This document shows positions 1 through 6,208 of a stretch of 8,690 nucleotides of DNA, one piece after another. The notes beneath the pieces were generated by a model. That model was given only the letters and a program-made list of their open reading frames with translations. It made no database searches and had not been told where the DNA came from. This DNA comes from DATKYV01 sp035528275. GTDB lineage: Bacteria > Acidobacteriota > Terriglobia > UBA7540. The position numbers and the translations under genes are program-made. How positions within the stretch are numbered: the stretch's first letter is position 1; every line of letters begins with the position of its first letter. The stretch is taken from the NCBI GenBank assembly GCA_035528275.1, contig DATKYV010000017.1, positions 1 through 8,690 of the forward strand, in the 5' to 3' direction.

Positions 1-1707
1 GCTCAGGAACTCGCCCAACAACTCTGGGGCGAAGCCTTTCGCTACGCGAAGGTCCTGGGAATCCGCACCGGCATCGGCTTCGAGCCCTACCAGATTCCCG
101 ACGAAATCTTCCGCGCTACGCCGCCCGAAGCAAGGTACGAACAGAAGGATTCAAAAACCCCCGGCCCGCGGCTGGACCCGGAGTCCGTGGCGGCGCGAGA
201 CATCCTGGAAGCACGTCTCGGCAGGCTGCTCGAGGCTTACCCCACAGTCGACTACGTTTGGCTGTGGGAAGATGAGTCGATGAATTGGGCCAGCCAGAAG
301 GCCGGCGTTCCCCTCTCGGTTACACCCTTCAGGCAGGCCCATGATTTCCTGAGACGGCACGCTCCTGACAAACGACTCGTCATTTCGGGCTGGGGCGGGG
401 TCGTGCGGAATTTCACGTCGTTTCATCGCGCCTTGCCGGAAGACATCATCTTCTCCTCGCTGAGCGATAACCTTGGCTGGGATCCGGTCAGCGAAGAATT
501 CGCCAAACTCGAAGGGCGCGAGCGCTGGCCGATTCCCTGGCTCGAAGACGACCCGGCCATGTGGCTGCCGCAATTCCACGTGCACCGCTTCGTCCGGGAC
601 ATGGACCGCGCCGAACAGTTCGGCTGCCAGGGACTCCTCGGCATCCACTGGCGACATCGCATCACCGATGCAAATGCCGGCTTTCAGTCGCGATATTCCT
701 GGGAAAAGGAGTTGCAGCCCGCCGAATTCTATGGCGCATATTCCCGGGCGCTCATTCGCCAGCCCGCCGCCGACAAGCTGGCTCAAATCCTCGATGATAC
801 TGACCGCGAACGCCGCCTGCTCTCCTCATTCACCGGCGAAATCAAAGACGGGCATCACCAGATTCACGAGTATTCGGGCGACTACAACGAAGCGTTTCAG
901 TTCTGGAACGGGTACGAGCCACCCGAGGAAGTGAAACGATCCCAGGCGAAAGTTGCACGCCAGCTCCGCGCGCTCACCGATTCACTTTCAGGCGCGGAGC
1001 GCGAAAGTCTCAACTACATCACGCGGCACGTGGAGTTTCTTGTGCCCTATGCGGAGTCTTGGTCGCAGGCCTTTCACCTGCACCAAATCCTTCAAAAGGC
1101 GGCCGAGCTGAAAAAACAGGGCAAGGTGGAAGAGGCACGGAAAGTGGTCCTGACCGACGGCGTCCCCTTGTGGCTAAAGCTTGCGCCTCTGGTTCGGGAA
1201 GCTCTGCTCGCTTTCCAGGAGATCGTCAGCACACGGAACGATCTGGGAACGCTTGCCTCCATGCACAATAAGTTCGAGCGGCTGGCTTTGATCCGGCTCC
1301 GTGCTTCAATGAAGGAATTTCTCGGCGAGCTCCCCCAGGAAACCGAACAGCTCTTTGAGAATGTCCGCCGGCCGGATCGCAACACTCCGCTGCGGATCTT
1401 CATCCCTACTCGCCCGACCATGCTCGAAGGCGAAGAAAGGGTGCGCATCTTCGCAGTTGCGCCCGGTGGCGAGGGCTTGGCCCGCGTCACGCTTCATGCG
1501 CGCGCGGCAGACTCATCGGAATGGCAGGTTCGACCGATGCGGTTGGTGGGGCGAAGGACCTTCACCATCGACCTCGAGGCGTCGAAGCCTGCAAGTGTCT
1601 TGTTCGATTACTACGTGGAAGCAGAATTCCACGCTCCCGGCGGCAGGGTGCTCGCCACCGCTCCACGCGAGGCCCCCGAGAGGTTCTATACCGCCACTCT
1701 CACCTGA
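1..1707 (+). CDS. Putative glycoside-hydrolase-like protein, 3' part (5' end outside window)
   Basis: The frame is open from base 1 to a TGA at 1705-1707, giving 568 residues with no start in view. Codons before the GTG at 187 read as normal protein (an AKVLGIRTGIGFEPYQIP stretch typical of a barrel strand), so 187 is not the true start. Window residues about 10-230 look like a (beta/alpha)8 barrel: VDYVWLWEDES at 83-93 ends a strand with clustered acids E90, D91 and E92, and GIHWRHR at 214-220 lies on a later strand. Residues about 300-440 are charged and helical. Residues about 457-568 look like a beta-sandwich, with alternating hydrophobic residues and an FDYYVEAEF segment. This order recalls large secreted glycosidases of the alpha-glucuronidase/hexosaminidase kind, but I cannot assign a GH family or prove catalysis. 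A signal peptide, if any, is off-window. The gene converges on rsmB, 58 bases away. Confidence 0.6.
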   Translation, partial: AQELAQQLWGEAFRYAKVLGIRTGIGFEPYQIPDEIFRATPPEARYEQKDSKTPGPRLDPESVAARDILEARLGRLLEAYPTVDYVWLWEDESMNWASQKAGVPLSVTPFRQAHDFLRRHAPDKRLVISGWGGVVRNFTSFHRALPEDIIFSSLSDNLGWDPVSEEFAKLEGRERWPIPWLEDDPAMWLPQFHVHRFVRDMDRAEQFGCQGLLGIHWRHRITDANAGFQSRYSWEKELQPAEFYGAYSRALIRQPAADKLAQILDDTDRERRLLSSFTGEIKDGHHQIHEYSGDYNEAFQFWNGYEPPEEVKRSQAKVARQLRALTDSLSGAERESLNYITRHVEFLVPYAESWSQAFHLHQILQKAAELKKQGKVEEARKVVLTDGVPLWLKLAPLVREALLAFQEIVSTRNDLGTLASMHNKFERLALIRLRASMKEFLGELPQETEQLFENVRRPDRNTPLRIFIPTRPTMLEGEERVRIFAVAPGGEGLARVTLHARAADSSEWQVRPMRLVGRRTFTIDLEASKPASVLFDYYVEAEFHAPGGRVLATAPREAPERFYTATLT

Positions 1708-1729
1708 GCAGACCGATGGAAGAAACTAA

Positions 1730-1751
1730 CTGCGCTGTCCCCGTGGCGCAG
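1730..1751 (-). terminator. Weak hairpin terminator after the aroC-def-fmt-rsmB cluster
   Basis: CTGCGC at 1730-1735 pairs with GCGCAG at 1746-1751 around a 10-nt loop. Read on the minus strand, the stem lies about 15 bases past the rsmB stop codon and is followed by the T-rich TTAGTTTCTT. That fits a modest intrinsic terminator for the minus-strand cluster. On the plus strand no T-run follows, so it is a poor terminator for the left-edge gene, although G-T pairs could lengthen the stem in that direction. Confidence 0.35.
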
Positions 1752-1765
1752 CCCAGCGGGCGATA

Positions 1766-3106
1766 CTAAACACCACGGGTTATCACCGCTGCGAAGAAAC
1801 CATCCATTCCGTGCAGGTCGGGGCGCGAGCGGAAGTAGCCGCGCGTGTCGAAAAGTGCGGTTAGCGCGGGGAATTCACTTGCAAGTTCTTCACGAGTCCG
1901 CAAACGGAATCCGGGAATTCGCTCCAGAACCGCGTCAACTATCTGTTCGTTCTCTTCCGGCTCAAGCGAACAGGTCGCATAGACCAGGCGACCTCCGGGC
2001 TCGAGAACCTCAAGTGCATTCCTAAACAATTGAGTCTGAACGGCAGCCAGTCGGTCCAAATCACCCGGCTGCAACCGCCATTTGATTTCGGGATTGCGGG
2101 CGAGCGTCCCCGTTCCCGAGCAGGGCGCATCCAGCAGGATTCTGTCGAATCGGCGCCCGAAAGGAAGTTGGCGTGCGGCATCGAGACGAACCAGGTTGAG
2201 ATTTACCCCATCCGGTATACTCCCGCGCGTGAGCCTGGCCATCATCCGCAGGCGCTTCGCACTCCGGTCACAGGCAATCAGGTGTCCGCTGCCAAGTGCC
2301 GTGGCAAGCTGACGCGTCTTCATCCCCGGCGCCGCGCAAAGGTCAAGCACGCGCTCGCCGGGTTTGGGTGAAAGCAGCGCGGCGACGAGCTGGGACGCTT
2401 CATCCTGAATTACCACACGCTCTTCACGCAAGGCCGCGCAATTGTGCACGTACCCTGACTCGACAATCAGAGCTTGGGCTGAGAACAATCCGAGCCGCGT
2501 TTTGATTCCCCCGCGGCGCAGCTCTTCTTGTACTTCCTCCCGTTTTGGACCGGTAACGCGCAGCGTTATGGGTGGCACTGCAACGCTCGAGAGGGCAAGT
2601 GACCCAAGCGCCTTTGTTCCGAAATGGCGGTCCCAGCGCTCGCGCAACCAGTCCGGCAACGACCTTAAGGCGCCTTCCACGAACTCGTGGTCCGCTTCCT
2701 CCTTCTCTGCGCGACGCGCGGACGGCTGGCACTTACGCAGTACCGCGTTAACCAAGCCCGCCGCAGAGCGCTTGCGGGCCGCCTTGGCCAGTTCGACGGA
2801 TTCATTGACGGCCGCGGACTTCGGAATCTTTTCAAGGAAGCAAATCTGATAGATCCCCAGCCGCAGAATGGTTTTGACCTCCGGGTCGAAATACTTCATC
2901 ACTTTCCCGGAAAGCTGCTGGATCTGGAAATCGAGTTCACCGCGCCAACGCAAGACTCCCATCACCAATTCCATCGCCAGCCGCTGATCCGGCTCCCCCA
3001 GGCTGGCGACCTGGGAATCGTGCAGAAGGTCCACGGCAAAACTGCGGCCGGAATCAACGCGGCAGAGAACGTTGTAGGCGATTTCGCGGGCGGGTGAGAT
3101 GGGCAA
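1766..3106 (-). CDS. rsmB: 16S rRNA (cytosine-967-C5)-methyltransferase RsmB
   Basis: This cytoplasmic enzyme uses S-adenosylmethionine to methylate C967 of 16S rRNA (E. coli numbering). Its 446 residues are close to the family norm of about 430. Residues 1-130 form the NusB-like RNA-binding domain (REIAYNVLCRVDSGRSFA, then LRLGIYQICFLEKIPKSAAVN at 81-101). The Rossmann methyltransferase part follows: VLDLCAAPGMKT (253-264) binds SAM, LLDAPCSGTGT (324-334) carries motif-IV Cys329, and YATCSLEPEENE (376-387) carries the motif-VI nucleophile Cys379. Both cysteines expected of m5C methyltransferases are present. The start is TTG: it follows GAGG at a 7-base spacing, and no other in-frame start lies between it and the fmt stop 13 bases upstream. 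It is the last gene of the cluster, and def-fmt-rsmB is a widely conserved order. Identification is firm; the exact start is slightly less so. Confidence 0.95.
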   Translation of the reverse strand: MPISPAREIAYNVLCRVDSGRSFAVDLLHDSQVASLGEPDQRLAMELVMGVLRWRGELDFQIQQLSGKVMKYFDPEVKTILRLGIYQICFLEKIPKSAAVNESVELAKAARKRSAAGLVNAVLRKCQPSARRAEKEEADHEFVEGALRSLPDWLRERWDRHFGTKALGSLALSSVAVPPITLRVTGPKREEVQEELRRGGIKTRLGLFSAQALIVESGYVHNCAALREERVVIQDEASQLVAALLSPKPGERVLDLCAAPGMKTRQLATALGSGHLIACDRSAKRLRMMARLTRGSIPDGVNLNLVRLDAARQLPFGRRFDRILLDAPCSGTGTLARNPEIKWRLQPGDLDRLAAVQTQLFRNALEVLEPGGRLVYATCSLEPEENEQIVDAVLERIPGFRLRTREELASEFPALTALFDTRGYFRSRPDLHGMDGFFAAVITRGV

Positions 3107-3113
3107 AGCGTGG

Positions 3114-3117
3114 CCTC
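3114..3117 (-). promoter_or_regulatory. Ribosome binding site that sets the rsmB TTG start
   Basis: The minus strand reads GAGG, then 7 bases, then TTG at 3106. The site lies in the 13-base gap after the fmt stop codon, so rsmB translation can be coupled to fmt. It supports TTG over later in-frame codons, which would cut into the NusB domain. Confidence 0.6.
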
Positions 3118-3119
3118 GG

Positions 3120-4058
3120 TCAGGCGCCGAATTTTTCGCCGGGCAAGAGGCGGGCGCCGTTCAGGAAATCGCGCGCCGAGATGCGTTTGCGGCCCTCGAG
3201 CTGGAGCTCCAGGATTTGAAGGAACGTCCCCGCCCCACAGGTGACGAGCAGCTTGCCCGCCTCAACCAGAAGCTCGCCCGGCTCGGAGGGCGCTGGGCCA
3301 ACGACGATGGCAGTGACGGCGGCCCAGATATGAATCGTCTTCCCTCGAAACGCGGTGTAGGCGCCCGGCCAGGGACGCAGCCCTCGCACTCGCCAGGCGA
3401 TTTCCTGCGCGGCGAGCGACCAGTCGATTCGCCCATGCTCCTTCTTGAGCATCGGAGCGAGTGTCGCTTGCGAATGGTCTTGCGGGCGCGGTGTGATCTC
3501 CCCGCGCTCCAGTCCTCGCAGCGTCTCGACCATCAGGTCGGCACCGAGCGTGCTCAATCTCGCCGAAAGGGTCTCGGTGGTGTCGTCGGCCTCGACCTCT
3601 ACTTCCCGCTGCAGAAGGATGTCGCCCGTGTCCATACCGGGGTCAATCAGCATGGTGGTGACGCCCGTCCTCCGCTCACCTCGGATCAGCGACCACTGAA
3701 TGGGCGCCGCGCCGCGATACTTGGGCAGCAACGAAGCGTGCAGGTTGATGCATCCGAGCCGCGGCAGCTCAATCATCCAGGGCGGGATGATGTGGCCGTA
3801 TGCCACCACCACCATCGCATCCGGGTGAAATTTAGATAGGAATTCGCGCACTGCCGGCTCTTTCAATTTGGCAGGCTGGAAGATCTCGAGCCCGGCCCTC
3901 TCGGCCACCTGCTTCACAGGGGGAGCCTTCAGCTCATAGCCGCGCCCGCTTGGCTCGTCGGGGTTGGTAATGATGAGTTCAAAGGCAAATTTCTCTGCCA
4001 GGAGCTTCTCGAGCGTGGGAACAGCGAACTGAGGGGTGCCGCAGAAAATCAGATTCAT
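3120..4058 (-). CDS. fmt: Methionyl-tRNA formyltransferase
   Basis: This enzyme transfers a formyl group from 10-formyl-tetrahydrofolate to Met-tRNAfMet, the initiator tRNA of bacteria. From the chosen start it has 312 residues, the usual length. The N-terminus MNLIFCGTPQFAVPTLEKL is the conserved opening of the formyltransferase fold. The catalytic and folate region is intact: INLHASLLPKYRGAAPIQ (104-121) with Asn105 and His107, and DPGMDTGDILLQ (139-150) with Asp143. These match the E. coli triad Asn108/His110/Asp146. The C-terminal anticodon-side beta-barrel runs from about 205 (RIDWSLAAQEIAWRVRGLRPWPGAYT). An in-frame ATG at 4112 would add 18 residues (MSVPASRDPL...) that look unlike the family. 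Neither ATG has a clear Shine-Dalgarno sequence, so I chose 4058 by conservation. It lies between def (63 bases away) and rsmB (13 bases away). Confidence 0.95.
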   Translation of the reverse strand: MNLIFCGTPQFAVPTLEKLLAEKFAFELIITNPDEPSGRGYELKAPPVKQVAERAGLEIFQPAKLKEPAVREFLSKFHPDAMVVVAYGHIIPPWMIELPRLGCINLHASLLPKYRGAAPIQWSLIRGERRTGVTTMLIDPGMDTGDILLQREVEVEADDTTETLSARLSTLGADLMVETLRGLERGEITPRPQDHSQATLAPMLKKEHGRIDWSLAAQEIAWRVRGLRPWPGAYTAFRGKTIHIWAAVTAIVVGPAPSEPGELLVEAGKLLVTCGAGTFLQILELQLEGRKRISARDFLNGARLLPGEKFGA

Positions 4059-4121
4059 GGCATTCGGGGCGCGCGAGCAGCCGAGAGGGTCCCGGGACGC
4101 CGGCACACTCATTCGCGGAGA

Positions 4122-4631
4122 TTACCATTCACCGGCTTTCATCAACTTCCTCACTCGGCGCTTGATGGAATCTCGCTTGAGCATGCTGAGGTGTTGGATG
4201 AAGAGCACGCCGTTCAGGTGGTCGGTCTCGTGGCAGAAAGCGCGGGCAAGCAGGCCCTCGCCGGTCATGGTGAACTCTTTGCCGCGCAGGTCCTGGGCGC
4301 GGACGGTCACGCGTTTGGGGCGGGTCGTGCCGGCGCGAAATTCTGGCAGGCTCAGGCAGCCCTCGTCCAGCACCTCTTTGCCCTCGGTCTCCAGAATCAC
4401 CGGGTTGGCGAGAACCAATTTCCCCTCGGGCTTCTCAGCGGAGGCGAGGTCGATGACGCAGAGGCGTTTGGAAATGCCGATCTGCGGAGCCGCCAGGCCC
4501 ACACCGTTCGCCGCGTACATGGTCTCGAACATGTCCGCCACCAACTTCTCCAGGTCGCCATCGAACACCGTCACCGGAGCGGCGGGCGTCTCCAGAACCT
4601 TCTGGCCGTATTTGACGACTGGATAAATCAT
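4122..4631 (-). CDS. def: Peptide deformylase
   Basis: This metalloenzyme removes the N-formyl group from nascent proteins as they leave the ribosome, undoing the formylation made by fmt. At 169 residues it has the standard length of type 1 deformylases. All three signature motifs are intact: GVGLAAPQIG (43-52), EGCLSLP (90-96) with metal ligand Cys92, and HETDHLNG (134-141) with ligands His134 and His138 and catalytic Glu135. Motif 3 has Thr where Ile is common (HEIDH); this should not matter for metal binding. The start MIYPVVKYG is typical of the family, so ATG at 4631 is secure although no Shine-Dalgarno sequence precedes it. A small perfect hairpin and an AT-rich heptad-repeat block occupy the 195 bases separating it from aroC. 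Downstream, fmt begins within 63 bases. Expression is probably from the aroC promoter plus any promoter inside the spacer. Confidence 0.96.
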   Translation of the reverse strand: MIYPVVKYGQKVLETPAAPVTVFDGDLEKLVADMFETMYAANGVGLAAPQIGISKRLCVIDLASAEKPEGKLVLANPVILETEGKEVLDEGCLSLPEFRAGTTRPKRVTVRAQDLRGKEFTMTGEGLLARAFCHETDHLNGVLFIQHLSMLKRDSIKRRVRKLMKAGEW

Positions 4632-4634
4632 TAC

Positions 4635-4649
4635 GCTTCGAGTCGAAGC
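4635..4649 (-). repeat. Perfect 7+1+7 inverted repeat just upstream of def
   Basis: GCTTCGA at 4635-4641 and TCGAAGC at 4643-4649 are exact reverse complements with one base between. In the def mRNA this can fold into a 6-bp stem with a 3-nt loop, ending 3 bases before the ATG at 4631, where a ribosome binding site would normally lie. No purine-rich Shine-Dalgarno motif is present. It may affect def translation (inference), or may simply be the edge of the adjacent repeat block. Confidence 0.6.
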
Positions 4650-4651
4650 AC

Positions 4652-4679
4652 GAAACTCGAAAATCGAAATCGGAAACTC
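4652..4679 (+). repeat. Heptad repeat arm 1 (four GAAANNN units on the plus strand)
   Basis: Four consecutive 7-nt units read GAAACTC, GAAAATC, GAAATCG and GAAACTC with no break in phase. The preceding unit at 4645-4651 (GAAGCAC) is a degenerate member. Bases 4652-4671 match the minus strand of 4780-4800 with one substitution and one 1-nt gap, so the two arms form an inverted repeat about 108 bases apart. The block lies in the aroC-def spacer and codes for nothing recognisable. Confidence 0.75.
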
Positions 4680-4714
4680 GAGAGAAAAGCGCCCTCGCGT
4701 TGAGTCCTAATCCT

Positions 4715-4821
4715 CGGTTTTGGATGTCCGGTTTCGATTGTCAAGATTCTAGTTTCGAGTTTCCCTTCTATCGTTTCTTGATTTTCGATTTTCGAATTTC
4801 CAGTTTCCAGTTTCCAGTTTC
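4715..4821 (-). repeat. Heptad repeat arm 2 (about 15 degenerate GAAANNN units on the minus strand)
   Basis: Read on the minus strand from 4821, the units are GAAACTG three times, then GAAATTC, GAAAATC and GAAAATC. After a 2-nt slip come GAAACGA, a poor unit, GAAACTC, GAAACTA, GAATCTT, GACAATC, GAAACCG, GACATCC and AAAACCG. The unit decays with distance from the aroC stop codon. The region is clearly more AT-rich than the genes around it. Because 7 is not a multiple of 3, the repeat is a nucleotide-level structure, not a protein repeat. It ends 5 bases after the aroC stop. It could be a transcript stem or protein-binding array, or the remains of replication slippage; I cannot tell which. Confidence 0.75.
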
Positions 4822-4826
4822 TTTCA

Positions 4827-6008
4827 TCAGAACCGCCGGACCTGTTCGCGGTAGCCATTGTAATTACGCAGCGTTTCCGCCATAGAGTCGCCACCAAACT
4901 TCTCCAGAAACGCTCGCGCCAGGATGAGAGCCACCATGGCCTCGCCGATCACTCCCGCGGCGGGCACCACGCAGACGTCGGAGCGCTCGTAAGCCGCCTT
5001 CACGGTTTCTTTGCTTTCAAAATCGACCGACTCGAGCGGCTGGCGCAGCGTGGAGATAGGTTTCAGATATCCTCGCACCACAACGTCTTCGCCGTTGGTG
5101 ATGCCACCTTCGAGTCCCCCCGCCCGGTTTGTCTTGCGAATGAAGCGCGCCTCTTCGCGGTCATAGCCGATTTCGTCGTGGACACGCGAGCCGAAGGTCG
5201 CGGCGTTCTCGATGCCCGTGCCCACCTCGACTCCCTTGACAGCCTGAATCGACATCACCGCCTGAGCGAGCTGGCCGTCCAACTTCTCATCCCATTGGGC
5301 GCACGAGCCCAGACCCGGCGGAGCCCCGCGCGCCACCACCTCAAAGATCCCTCCGACGGAATCCTTCGTCTTGAGGGCGTTGTCCACTTCTTCTTTCATC
5401 TTCGCTTCGACGCCGGGGTCCACGCAGTTAAGAATGATTTCCTCGCGCTCGCGCAGGGCCATGATTCGCTCGAAAGGGACGTTGTCCGTCGGCTGACGGA
5501 TTGCCACCCCGCCCACGGCCAGCACGTGGCTCGCCACCTCGATGCCGAACTCTTTCAGAAAAAGCTTGGCCAGGGCGCCCAGGGCGACGCGAGCCGCCGT
5601 CTCGCGGGCGCTGGCGCGCTCCAGGACGTATCTGGCCTCGCGGAAGTTGTATTTCAGGCAGCCCGCAAGGTCGGCATGGCCGGGCCGTGGCGGAGAAAGT
5701 GGCTTGTACTTGGCCCGGGATTCGGGATGGTCTTCGACGGCCAGCGCCTCCTTCCATTTCTCCCAGTCGCGATTCTCGATGAGAATGGTGATGGGCGAGC
5801 CAATGGTTTCTCCGTGGCGGACGCCGGAGAGAAATTGCGCGTGGTCCGACTCAATCTTCATCCGCCCGCCGCGCCCGTAACCTCCCTGCCTACGTTTCAG
5901 CTCGCGGTCAACGTAGGCGAAATCCACGCGCAGCCCCGCGGGCAAGCCCGAGAGGATAGCCACCAGCCCTTGGCCGTGAGACTCGCCCGCCGTCTGAAAT
6001 CGAAGCAT
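4827..6008 (-). CDS. aroC: Chorismate synthase
   Basis: This enzyme performs the last step of the shikimate pathway: it converts 5-enolpyruvylshikimate-3-phosphate to chorismate with reduced FMN as cofactor, feeding Phe, Tyr, Trp and folate synthesis. It has 393 residues, the longer class (E. coli has about 361). Signature blocks are intact and in order: AGESHGQGL (7-15) with catalytic His11, RRQGGYGRGGRM (39-50), RPGHADLAG (108-116) with the second conserved His111, RASARETAARVA (131-142), and GGLEGGITNG (297-306) for FMN and substrate binding, then SDVCVVPAAGVIGEAM near the C-terminus. ATG at 6008 follows GAGG at 4 bases, and a good promoter lies 45-73 bases upstream. It is the first gene of the minus-strand cluster. 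The 195-base repeat-rich spacer before def makes full co-transcription likely but unproven. Confidence 0.97.
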   Translation of the reverse strand: MLRFQTAGESHGQGLVAILSGLPAGLRVDFAYVDRELKRRQGGYGRGGRMKIESDHAQFLSGVRHGETIGSPITILIENRDWEKWKEALAVEDHPESRAKYKPLSPPRPGHADLAGCLKYNFREARYVLERASARETAARVALGALAKLFLKEFGIEVASHVLAVGGVAIRQPTDNVPFERIMALREREEIILNCVDPGVEAKMKEEVDNALKTKDSVGGIFEVVARGAPPGLGSCAQWDEKLDGQLAQAVMSIQAVKGVEVGTGIENAATFGSRVHDEIGYDREEARFIRKTNRAGGLEGGITNGEDVVVRGYLKPISTLRQPLESVDFESKETVKAAYERSDVCVVPAAGVIGEAMVALILARAFLEKFGGDSMAETLRNYNGYREQVRRF

Positions 6009-6052
6009 GAATCCTCGCAGAAGGCGCTGTCAGCAGCCGCCCAAATCTCAGC

Positions 6053-6081
6053 ATTCTAGCGGATTATGCCCACGAGGTCAA
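6053..6081 (-). promoter_or_regulatory. Sigma70-type promoter for aroC and the cluster behind it
   Basis: On the minus strand, TTGACC (6081-6076, 5/6 to consensus) is followed by exactly 17 bases and TAGAAT (6058-6053, 5/6). Transcription would start near 6046, giving a leader of about 38 bases before the aroC ATG with its GAGG site. The -35 box overlaps a GTCA-AAAA-TGAC inverted repeat at 6077-6088, a possible regulator site. Confidence 0.65.
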
Positions 6082-6178
6082 AAATGACATTCAGCAAGGT
6101 GTTCCAGAAACATCGAAAGAATACCGGCAATGCTCCGGCCGGAAACTTCGCCCGCCGCTACCACCGCACGCCTTGTCT

Positions 6179-6190
6179 GGATTATAATCC
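6179..6190. promoter_or_regulatory. Perfect 12-bp palindrome containing a TATAAT -10 box
   Basis: GGATTATAATCC equals its own reverse complement. TATAAT at 6183-6188 matches the consensus -10 box on the plus strand and would start transcription near 6195, giving a leader of about 14 bases for the phosphoesterase gene. No good -35 lies at 15-18 bases. By symmetry the minus strand also carries TATAAT (6186-6181), with a 4/6 -35 candidate (ATCACA, 6208-6203) at 16 bases, so divergent use is possible. Confidence 0.45.
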
Positions 6191-6197
6191 TTCGGCC

Positions 6198-6202
6198 GGG
6201 AG
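6198..6202 (+). promoter_or_regulatory. Ribosome binding site that sets the TTG start of the phosphoesterase gene
   Basis: GGGAG is followed by 6 bases and TTG at 6209. The protein then begins (M)RYLILSDIHAN, exactly as this family usually begins, so motif position and ribosome binding site agree on a TTG start. No ATG or GTG lies in this frame close upstream. Confidence 0.65.
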
Positions 6203-6208
6203 TGTGAT

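Noticed and set aside
151..786. Open frame on the minus strand opposite the left-edge gene
   Set aside because: The plus frame is open across the whole segment and reads as a coherent protein; the antisense translation has no family features.
187..1707. Left-edge gene starting at GTG 187
   Set aside because: Sequence upstream in the same frame is open to base 1 and looks like barrel protein; no ribosome binding site precedes 187.
3099..3839. Long open frame (246 codons) on the plus strand opposite fmt
   Set aside because: It is antisense to an intact fmt, with no recognisable domain and biased composition; it is a shadow frame.
4715..4744. Promoter for def using a perfect TTGACA (minus strand 4744-4739)
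   Set aside because: The best -10 candidates 16-18 bases downstream match only 2-3 of 6 positions, so the perfect -35 may be a by-product of the repeat.
4652..4821. CRISPR array or iteron origin
   Set aside because: Repeats are 7 nt, degenerate and without spacers of regular length; no cas or replication initiator gene is present.
4631..4897. 88-codon minus-strand frame spanning the aroC-def spacer (NWKLETGNSKIEN-type peptide)
   Set aside because: It is a translation of the 7-nt repeat, overlaps the end of aroC and stops at the def start, and changes composition with each repeat phase; not a gene.
5178..6059. Long open frame (293 codons) on the plus strand opposite aroC
   Set aside because: It lies antisense to a gene with every chorismate synthase motif, its translation shows no family features and is rich in Arg, His and Ala, and such shadows are common in GC-rich DNA.
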